Source of the DNA: Candidatus Altimarinota bacterium | GTDB lineage: Bacteria; Patescibacteriota; Gracilibacteria; Absconditabacterales; Absconditicoccaceae | Assembly (NCBI GenBank): GCA_027062165.1 | Contig: JAMOTU010000060.1 | Location: 1-9,864, forward strand | Direction: 5' to 3' | Length of the DNA: 9,864 nucleotides | In this document: positions 1-6,844 of the stretch, one piece after another | Layout of the letters: the number at the start of each line of letters is the position of its first letter | Position numbering within the stretch: the stretch's first letter is position 1 | Translations under genes and position numbers: made by a program | Notes under the pieces: model-generated | Seen by the model: only the letters and a program-made list of their open reading frames with translations | Database searches by the model: none | What the model was told of the DNA's origin: nothing

Positions 1-281
1 ATAATTGATTTAACCCAAATGAAAGAAAAAGTAATAAAATTTCTAATGAAATATCAAATCTTTTAAAAGAAGGAGAAAAAATAGTCACTATCAAAGAGTT
101 GATTAAAAATCCGAAAAATTGCGTGTGAAAATTTATAATCATAATTGATGACATTAATTGAAAAAAGACAAAACGAAAAATAACAAATTATGTAATATTT
201 GATGAAATGAGCACAATAAGAATAACCATTAAAAACGAAAATTGAAAAATTAAAAATCTATTCCTTAATATTTGAAATTAA
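1..281 (+). CDS. C-terminal part of an unrecognised protein (5' end outside window)
   Basis: An open frame enters from the left edge (first full codon at base 3) and runs 92 codons to TAA at 279-281, reading three or more TGA codons as Gly. I do not recognise the family. The visible part is rich in Lys, Asn and Ile. An N-terminal charged stretch (LLKEGEKIVTIKELIKNP) is followed by a probable beta-strand FIIIIDD, a Gly-Lys-rich turn, and alternating hydrophobic/charged strands (NYVIFDEM, TIRITIKN), so it looks like a beta-rich C-terminal domain. There is no hydrophobic stretch long enough for a membrane helix. A 92-codon run without TAA/TAG in DNA this AT-rich is unlikely by chance, and codon use matches the other genes. 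Function cannot be assigned. Confidence 0.6.
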
Positions 282-289
282 ATTTCAAA
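271..289. repeat. Perfect 8-bp inverted repeat spanning the stop codon of the first gene
   Basis: TTTGAAAT (271-278) and ATTTCAAA (282-289) are exact reverse complements separated by TAA, which is the stop codon of the upstream frame. It could be a weak hairpin at the mRNA end or an operator-like dyad for the downstream unit. With only two G/C pairs and no following T-tract it is not a convincing terminator, and AT-rich palindromes arise often by chance in this base composition. Confidence 0.35.
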
Positions 290-316
290 ATTAAATTAGA
301 AATTTTATCCATTTAT

Positions 317-470
317 CCTCCTACCGATGAACAAATTTATAAAATCTTTACTGATAATTTGCATTCTCTTAATACCTACCAACATCGGTGGGAGGTTTGA
401 GGTTGCTGTAAAACTTAAACACAGGACCTCAACAATCTCAAACACTCCCACCGAAAAGGTGGGAGTTTTT
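317..470 (+). promoter_or_regulatory. Attenuator-like structured leader with mutually exclusive hairpins
   Basis: Four complementary segments lie in the untranslated stretch ahead of the ATP-grasp gene. Segment 1 (CCTCCTACCGATG, 317-329) pairs over 13 positions with segment 2 (CATCGGTGGGAGG, 383-395), with one G-T wobble. Segment 2, extended through GTTTGAG and GTTG to base 405, also pairs with segment 3 (430-452: CAAC, CTCAAAC, CTCCCACC) in 4+7+8 bp with small bulges. Segment 3 also pairs with segment 4 (458-466) as an intrinsic terminator. Pairing 1:2 would leave 3:4 free to terminate, while 2:3 would be an antiterminator. That is the logic of classical attenuators and transcriptional riboswitches. 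The region is clearly richer in G/C than its surroundings. It matches no riboswitch or T-box consensus I can recall. A standalone small RNA with a long bulged stem is the main alternative. Confidence 0.55.
444..470 (+). terminator. Rho-independent terminator in the leader
   Basis: ACTCCCACC (444-452), loop GAAAA, GGTGGGAGT (458-466) form a perfect 9-bp GC-rich stem followed immediately by a run of T through 470. It lies 26 bases before the ATG at 496, so termination here would prevent transcription of the ATP-grasp gene. The left arm is shared with a longer competing stem formed with 387-405, which makes conditional termination plausible. Confidence 0.75.
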
Positions 471-495
471 AATTTAAATCTTAACTAAGAAAATA

Positions 496-1974
496 ATGGA
501 AAAGAGCAATTACTTTGAGAAAATGAAAAAATGAAGAAAAAAATTAGCTAATCATCAAGAAAACAAAGAAATAATTTGAGATTTAAGAATAGTACCATGA
601 ATTTCTTGAATAAGTGAAGAATTTGTAAATGTACTTTCTTTAAGACAATTTTTATGGTGATGATTTGGAAAAAAATTTATATTTCCATCAACATTAGAAA
701 AATCCGGAAATAATCTATATGAGATAATTGATTATTTGACTAATATTTTAAAAATCAAAAAAAATAAAATCGAAATAGGAGACTTTAGAACTCTATCAGA
801 AGTAGAAACTAGAGAACCTTATATGAAAACAGAAATAGCATACCCTGAAATTGACAAAATTAATAACAAAACTATAGAAAATATACTGAAAACTATCGCT
901 ATAGTAAAATTACTTTGAGATAAATGAGAATTAGCCAAACTTATTAAAAATCAATGATTAGACAAACTACTACCTAATAACACTAAAATCTTTAATTTAC
1001 AAAAAATAAAATGAACCACAGAAATACTTTATGATTTCCCTGAAAGTTTAATAGAAGAAATCAAAGATAGATTAGAAAAAGAAAAGTCATTTATCATAAA
1101 ACTATGAGAAGGTGCCTCGTGAGAAAATATAGTAGTAATAAAAGTAAAAACAGATTCTATAGAAATAAAAAACTCAAAAGAAATAAAAAAAATAGATAAA
1201 AATTTAAATAAAGAAAAATTGCTAGACCAAGTTATAAAGTTTGCAAAAAAAACATTTACAGAAAATACCTCTATAAAAATCTCAGAAAACTTACAAAAAG
1301 AAACAAAACCGCAAAACATAGTTGTCCAAGATCGAATAGAATGAGAAAATCTCAAAGAACATTCTATTAATTTTTTTATTAAAAAAGAAAAAGAAGAAAA
1401 AAATATAGAAATATATTTAACTACCTCTACTAACAACTTGACTGAATGAGTAGTACATGTCTGAAATGAAGAAACTATACTTTCACCAAATGTATATTTA
1501 AATTTTGAAATACTATTACAAAAAATATTTACAGAATTATTAGAAAGATATCAGCTTGATGAAATATATCTTGCTATATGATTTGACTTTATATATGACT
1601 ACAACACATGAAAAATAAATATCTTAGAATGTAACCCAAGATATACTGCTCCATTATCTCCTTCAATGCTTGTAGAACGTTTAGAACAAATATATGATCT
1701 TCCTTATCAACTAACTTGGAAATTAATACAAAAGTTTAAAATATCAAAATGAATAGATTTATTAGACCCAAATCTACCTAAAAATATAAAAAATTATATT
1801 TTAGCATATGAAAATATATGAACTAAATTGAAAAATTGAGAACCAGGTATAGTTGTTTATACTCCTCCTTTTTCTGATAAATGAAATAATTATCAATCTA
1901 TAATAGTAATTTGAAAAGATGAATCTGATATAAAAGATCTTCTAGATAAGTTATCTAAATTACTACTACAATAA
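496..1974 (+). CDS. ATP-grasp fold ligase-like protein, substrate unknown
   Basis: Predicted 492 aa with TGA read as Gly; by my count about 22 of 27 glycines use TGA. ATP-grasp hallmarks are visible in order: a Gly-rich ATP loop GEGASGEN (residues 204-211) followed by a VVIK strand, the adenine-side segment VVQDRIEG (Gly283), IGFDF (Gly362, Asp364), and the metal-binding ECNPR (Glu378, Asn380, Arg382), then PLSPSMLVERL as in carboxylate-amine ligases. Residues 1-180 lack these motifs and resemble the non-catalytic N-terminal part of larger ATP-grasp enzymes, perhaps of the pre-ATP-grasp type. The family joins a carboxylate to an amine or thiol through an acylphosphate, but substrate cannot be read from sequence. 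The ATG at 496 is the first Met in frame and directly follows the leader terminator. The gene appears monocistronic and probably controlled by that leader. Family assignment is firm; biochemical role is unknown. Confidence 0.85.
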
Positions 1975-1981
1975 ATATTAA

Positions 1982-1999
1982 ATTTTTGCCCTAAAAAAT
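1982..1999. terminator. Possible weak hairpin between convergent genes
   Basis: The 28-base gap between the converging ATP-grasp and M20 genes contains ATTTTT (1982-1987), loop GCCCTA, AAAAAT (1994-1999), flanked by a second dyad AAATATT (1973-1979) / AATATTT (1997-2003). T-runs on either strand would suit a bidirectional terminator. The stem is all A/T, so stability is low and this is only a candidate. Confidence 0.28.
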
Positions 2000-2002
2000 A
2001 TT

Positions 2003-3103
2003 TTAATCTAATATAAATTTTTCGAAACATTTATAAATTTTTTCTAAATCATCTATATTTACCCGCTCTCTCTTTCAATGTACATTTCAACAAGTAGGTC
2101 TATGTAAAATCACTTTAGATCATTTAGCAGCAAAAAATCTTCCATCAGAAGCTCAATGTTCTTTTACAAAATTAACATCTTCACCTATTATCTTTTTAGC
2201 AATATTATAATATTTTTGTAATTGTAAATCAGCAGCATCCGTATAAAGAATATCTCAAGTAAGTTTTCCTATTACCTGACCATTATATTTATCAACAAGA
2301 TTATGTATATATGTAAGTAACTCATCCATTGAAAATTCTTCAGTAAATCTTATATCAAATTTTCAAATAACTTCATCTGGAATAATATTAGTTGCTTTAC
2401 CACCACTAACAACATTCAAATTAACACTACTTCACCAATGAGTTTCTGTCAAATACAATTTTCTATAATTTTGTATGTACAACCTCAATGCCTGATAAAA
2501 CTTTATCATATTATCAATAGCATTTTCTCAAAGCCATGGCCTACTACTATGACATGAATGTCAATAAAATTTAACTTCTAAATGAATTATTCCTTTCTCA
2601 GCATGAACTATATCCTTTAAAGATCAACCATCGGGTATCAACACAACATCTCCTCAATATCAAAGTTTTACTAACTTACCAACTCAATCAAACCCTCATA
2701 CCTCTTCATCTGTAGTTAACATTAACATTATTTTTTTCTTTTTAAAATCTGATTTTAAAAGATTTTTCATCAAGGCCATCATTATAGCGTCACCTGATTT
2801 CATATCTCAAGCACCTCTTCAATAAAGTTTTCAATCTTTCTCATAAGGCTCAAATTGATTTTTTTCTGAAGGTGGAACTACATCCAAATGTCAATTTAAC
2901 ACTATATCTGCTCGTTTTCAATCAAAATTTGAAATTATTATAGATGGTTTTTTATTAAACTCAAACTTTTTAATAAATATATTATCAATATTAGAAAAGT
3001 ATTGCTCCACAAAATTTACAATATTATTTAATTGCTCTATATCATCAGAAATAGAAGGAATTTGAATTAATCTTTTTGTCAACTCTAGGAGCTCTTTTTT
3101 CAT
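2003..3103 (-). CDS. M20-family zinc metallopeptidase/deacylase (DapE/ArgE/CPG2-like)
   Basis: 366 aa. Members remove an acyl group or terminal amino acid using a cocatalytic di-zinc centre in the cytoplasm. The full ligand set is visible: GHLDVV (His72, Asp74), GRGAGDMK (bridging Asp100), TTDEEVGG (base Glu133, ligand Glu134), IPDGG (Asp158) and a C-terminal GNVHG (His342). The central VHAEKG...HLEVKFYGHSCHSS segment begins the lid/dimerisation domain. Length fits the family (about 360-400 aa). Several invariant glycines, including those of GHLD and GNVHG, are TGA codons, which supports UGA=Gly. The ATG at 3103 begins directly with the usual amphipathic helix and QIPSIS. The gene stands alone, divergent from the membrane protein gene and convergent with the ATP-grasp gene. 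DapE, ArgE or a dipeptidase/carboxypeptidase are all possible; the sequence does not decide the substrate, so no symbol is given. Confidence 0.93.
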
Positions 3104-3168
3104 TTGAAATTATCTATAAATTTTATAAAAATTATATTGTTATTTTAATATTTAAATTAATTTTTTCA
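3104..3168. promoter_or_regulatory. Divergent promoter region between M20 peptidase and membrane protein genes
   Basis: This 65-base gap separates two divergently transcribed genes and so must hold both starts of transcription unless they lie in coding sequence. On the minus strand a perfect TATAAT (complement of 3131-3136) sits 27 bases ahead of the M20 start codon, a reasonable -10, without a good -35. On the plus strand several AT-rich hexamers exist but none stands out. No Shine-Dalgarno sequence is visible before either ATG. Confidence 0.35.
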
Positions 3169-4593
3169 ATGCCTAGAAGAAAAAGAAAGAAAAATAACAA
3201 ATTACTTCCAATTATCATAAGTCTACTAACTATTATAATTGTACTTATAGGAGGATATTTTTTTATTAAAAAGTATAATACTACAAAAATTATTCCTAAA
3301 AATCTTCAACAAACTACAAAAGTTAAACACAATGATATATATATATGAAAAAAAATATCAAATCTAACCTGAAAAATAAAATATAAACCTATTATAGGAT
3401 ATTTTTACTATGAACTTATAGACAACAAATGACAAATATGGGGTATCAAATCAAATAATTTTGACATATCTCAATTTAACTGAAAAGAAGTATCTATAAG
3501 TTGAACTATTGTAGACTTTTACAAAGATATACCTATTATAAAAATAAATCAAGTTAATCCTCTAGATAATACAAATTATAACACTCAAAATACTGAAACT
3601 TGAGATAATAAAAGAAATATTTTTTACTTTCCTAAGTATTGATTAATATTTGACTTTTGAACTAATACAGGATATATTGTCACAATAACCTGAGAACAAT
3701 TATATGTCTTTTATCAATCTTGAGATAAACTTAAAAAATTATTAAACATACAAACTTTTTTATGTAATTCAAAATCTAATACTAACAGTTGTAAACAACT
3801 AAACCAACAATTCAAAACACTAAACTTCGATTATTTTATTTCATCTAACGGAATGACATTTTATCATATACCCGAATCTCCTCAATGGTTTACTACTACC
3901 CACTATATTCGATGATATTACATAACACCATTTATATCCAAAAATAAACTTTTCAAAATAACAAACTTTATATTTCCTTATGATACTGACAAACTTAAAA
4001 ACCAAATATCTGAAATAGCTTTTCAAACTTGTAGTAGTGGAAATATAACATTATATAAAATCAAAAATATATCACTAGTTACCTCTTGAAATCAAATATT
4101 AGGAAAAATTTTATGAGAAGACGAAAACGGGAACAATCTTGAATGTATTACAGAAATAAATTTTGAAAATAGCACCCCTATACTAAAATTACTAAAAATA
4201 ACTAAAAAAACTAATACATCCAAAGAGATAAAACAAGAAAATATTGTAATCAATACATCCGAAAATGGAATTACTACTACATTTAAACATGGATTTAATA
4301 TATTTATTCCTTACAAAAATATAGTTTATAAACAATGATTTAAAAATTCAAACTTATGAGTACAAAACCTAAATTGTTGATATTTTATAAAAATAAAAAA
4401 TCGAAAAGAAAAAGACAACTTAGATACTGATCCTGATATTACTATTTGGCAATGTGAAACAAACTTACCTAAAGATAATTTACAAAAACTTTTATGAAAA
4501 GACTTTATTATAAAAGAAAAATGAAAATATTACTATATTATAAAATATAAACCTAATTGGAAAAATATAGCTGAAAATATAACTATAAAATAA
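3169..4593 (+). CDS. Single-pass membrane-anchored protein with OB-like segment, function unknown
   Basis: 474 aa, TGA=Gly. The N-terminus is very basic (MPRRKRKKNNK) and is followed by a hydrophobic helix at about residues 12-33 with a GGYFF end. The positive-inside rule puts the remaining 440 residues outside the cell. There is no lipobox Cys, so it is anchored by the helix. Residues 58-140 alternate strands and turns in an OB-fold-like pattern: GKEVSISGTIVDFY (from Gly105), then PIIKINQVNPL. The remainder is beta-rich, with Asn/Thr/Lys-rich linkers. All six cysteines (199, 208, 288, 326, 403, 429) lie in the predicted outer part, an even number compatible with disulfides. I recognise no enzyme motif. 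Start ATG at 3169 is the first Met giving the basic-hydrophobic N-terminus; an in-frame Met at 3076 lies inside the M20 gene and is unlikely. The gene ends four bases before trmH on the other strand. Surface attachment is a guess. Confidence 0.82.
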
Positions 4594-4597
4594 ATTT

Positions 4598-5242
4598 CTA
4601 AGATTTATTCTTAATAATATCTTCAAAAGCCCATTTATATAATATTTTTTTTATTAAATCTTTTGGAAAAGTAGGACTATCGTACATACCTGCTATTTGC
4701 CTTTGTCTTTGAGCTTCATAAAGTATCACAGCAGTAGCTACAGAAACATTTAATGATTGACTCATACCATACATTGGAATAATCACTTTTTCATCCGCAA
4801 AATCAATACTCTCTTTAGAAACTCAATCTACTTCATTACCCACCACTATCAAAGTAGGTTTAGTATAATCTATTTCTCTAAAATCTTTACTATCTTGATC
4901 TAAAGTTGTAACTACTATTTGATAACCTTGATCTTTTATAGATTTATAAAAATCCTTTATATCTTCTACATAATCTATCAAAAGCCACTTATGAGCTCAC
5001 ATTGTTACTTCATCATTTAACCTTAACTGCTTTTGATGTCTATAATACAACCATCATACTCATACAGCATCACAACTTCTAACAATTGCTGATAAATTAT
5101 GATGAGAATATACATAATCCATAAAAACTCTTAAAGTATATTGACGATGTACCAAAACATTTATCATTTTTGCTAATCTCTCCTCTGTAACTAGATATCT
5201 ATCAGGAACAAGATCTTTATATCTTTCTAATAAAATCTCCAT
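4598..5242 (-). CDS. trmH: TrmH-type tRNA (guanosine-2'-O-)-methyltransferase (SpoU family)
   Basis: 214 aa, close to the usual 200-230 for TrmH. The family transfers methyl from SAM to the ribose 2'-OH of G18 in the tRNA D-loop and uses the trefoil-knot SPOUT fold. All three SpoU motifs are present: motif 1 HHNLSAIVRSCDAVG (residues 47-61) with the catalytic-type Asn49 and Arg55, motif 2 VVGNEVDGVS (133-142), and motif 3 IPMYGMSQSLNVSVATAVILYE (155-176), which forms the knot and SAM site. MGAHKWL (81-87) is also typical of TrmH. The basic C-terminal helix after 190 fits tRNA binding. Stop is TAG at 4598-4600. The ATG overlaps the stop of the upstream MurI-like gene by one base (TAATG), indicating translational coupling. 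The family is certain; G18 specificity rests on overall resemblance, and other SpoU targets remain possible. Confidence 0.92.
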
Positions 5243-6090
5243 TATAACTCAATTTTCTTAAATTTTAAATCTATCTCTTTACCACGAGCCAAAAGCCACA
5301 AAAACCTTTTTTGTTCTGTCAAAATATTTATCTGTCAAGTATAAAAAATTTCTACATTATAATTTTGTTGATTTTCAGCTAACATTGAAAAATATTCATT
5401 TATTTTAACATAATCGAAACCTTTCTTTTTTTCTTGCTTTAAATAAACTTCTAACATTTTAGGTAAACTATGATATCTAATTCTTTTAAATTTCAAATAC
5501 TTTCTTAGGATATTATCAAAAGCTAAATATCACCAATTAAGAGGGATCAATGTATCCACATCAGCATCTTTAAAATATTTCAAATCTACTTTAATAGTCT
5601 TTCTAACCATCCGATCTCTTGTTCAAAATTGCATTAGATAATATTTCCACATAAGCGTCTGTTTTATCCATATAGGAAATTTTTTATTAAACTTTCTAAT
5701 ACTTTTTTGTCTATCAGTAAGATTATAATCTTTTAAAATTTTATTATAAAATATATCTTGAAAATACTTTCTATCTAAAACATCTCACACAAATCATATC
5801 TTTCCTACTAGCGAATAACTTAAAGCATATAACATATAATTTTTAAACAAAGGTATTACTCTATCATCATTCAATAAGACTTCCCATAAAGGAGGTAAAA
5901 TAATTTTATCTATTTGTGCTGAAAAATTATTTATTATTTTATTTATTCTAGCTTCAACAAAATCTTTACTTTTATCTCACCACGCCCATCAATCTAAATC
6001 CAAAACCAACAAATATTGATGATCAAATTTATTTAATATTTTAAACAAAGGAATAATATCAAACCCTGACCCAACCACTAAAATCTTCAT
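5242..6090 (-). CDS. Divergent glutamate racemase (MurI) family protein lacking catalytic residues
   Basis: 282 aa, TGA=Gly. No standard motif is intact, but the protein lines up with MurI along its length. ILVVGSG (3-9) matches the start motif VFDSGxGG. WAWGDKSKDFVEARINKIINNF (35-56) matches the YGxKS motif and following helix. IDKIILPP (60-67) matches the strand leading to the first Cys, GKIGFVG (96-102) matches the middle motif GxIGVIGT, and VDTLIPLNWGYL (178-189) matches DTLVLGCTHYP. Length and spacing also fit MurI (about 260-290 aa, second Cys near 185). In this alignment the catalytic Asp becomes Gly7, the first Cys Pro67, the second Cys Asn185 and the neighbouring His Gly187, so cofactor-independent racemisation is not expected. 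TGA is not at either Cys position, so recoding does not explain the loss. It sits third in the murF cluster and is coupled to trmH by a TAATG overlap. The homology is my alignment by eye and needs a profile search. Confidence 0.6.
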
Positions 6091-6121
6091 CTAAATATAA
6101 CAATTTACCATATAAATAACA

Positions 6122-6202
6122 ATCATCAGATATTATCTTCAGCCATCTTCTGGCTTCAATCTTCAGATATCCCCTCTTTAATTATCTTCAGATATCATCA
6201 GT
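6122..6202. repeat. Short direct repeats and a small hairpin in the gap ahead of the MurI-like gene
   Basis: The 114-base gap 6091-6204 contains three copies of a 13-mer ATC(A/T)TCAGATAT(C/T) at 6122-6134, 6159-6171 and 6184-6196; the last two are identical. Extra ATCTTCAG or ATCATCAG octamers occur at 6135-6142 and 6195-6202. Between copies lies a 5-bp hairpin AGCCA-TCTTC-TGGCT (6141-6155). On the transcribed minus strand this is the untranslated region between the methyltransferase and the MurI-like gene. It could be a protein-binding array, an mRNA processing or attenuation element, or decayed tandem duplication. No gene is evident in it. Confidence 0.5.
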
Positions 6203-6204
6203 TT

Positions 6205-6810
6205 TTACTTTTTAAACAAATAGACTTTTCCTCCTCCATCTGGTATCTCCATACTTTCTACCTCAAAAAAGTTATATTTAGCCATCTCTTCTATTTCATC
6301 AAATCTCCAACCAAAATTTTTAATTTTAAATTCTTTCTTCCCAACTTTAAAAACTTCTTGTCTTCTTTCAATATGATGAAGTACTATCATTCTTCATCAA
6401 GGTTTTAATACTCTATAAGCCTCTGAAAAAAAGTTGTTTAAATCCTCTAAATGTAAAATAACAAAAAAAGCTAAAATTATATCTACACTCTCATCTTCTA
6501 TAGGCCAATGTTGATTTAAATCACAAATTATTTTTTCATTAGCTCATTTACATTGAGAAAGCATCTTTTCTGAAATATCACAGGCAATATATTTTTTTAT
6601 ACCTTTATCTTTCAAAAATTTATATAATCTACAATCTCCTGCTCCGACATCTAATACTACCTTTCAATACAAATCTCTTGGCAAAAACCTCTGCCATAAA
6701 CCTTGATCCCACATATCTAACTTTTTATGATATTTTTTATATTCTTTAGCGATCATATCATATCCTTTTTGAGGCTCTATTATTTCTACTTTCTGCTTCC
6801 TATAAGACAT
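6205..6810 (-). CDS. Class I SAM-dependent methyltransferase, substrate unknown
   Basis: 201 aa, one Rossmann-like methyltransferase domain. Motif I is VVLDVGAGDCRL (51-62), the SAM-binding loop. Motif II is ACDISEKML (76-84), whose Asp78 would bind the SAM ribose. ICDLNQHWPIEDESVDIILAFFVILHLED (95-123) covers the adenine-side and post-motif region, and the helix ending YRVLKPGGRMIV (132-143) leads into strand 5. The remaining HHIERRQ...VYLFKK completes the sheet. Two glycines of these motifs are TGA codons. The N-terminal YDMIAKEYKKYHKKLDMWDQGLW is the usual cap of UbiE/Coq5-type enzymes; substrate cannot be inferred from it. The gene lies 34 bases after the murF stop and is probably co-transcribed. 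Neighbourhood suggests, but does not show, a cell-wall or tRNA-related target. Confidence 0.9.
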
Positions 6811-6844
6811 TATAGAATAAGTTTTAAAATAAATAATTAGAAAA

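Noticed and set aside
383..470. T-box, SRP RNA or 6S RNA identity for the structured leader
   Set aside because: I find neither the T-box TGGNACCGCG core nor the SRP loop motifs, and the stem lacks the large central bubble expected of 6S RNA. The competing terminator fits a cis-regulatory element better.
1029..1436. 135-codon open frame on the minus strand, rich in Phe and Ser
   Set aside because: It lies opposite the ATP-grasp gene and reads the complement of its Lys/Glu-rich codons; it has no motif, and the plus-strand frame carries clear catalytic motifs.
3841..4026. 61-codon minus-strand frame
   Set aside because: It is antisense to the membrane protein gene, with no motif or start context, and is best explained as a chance open frame.
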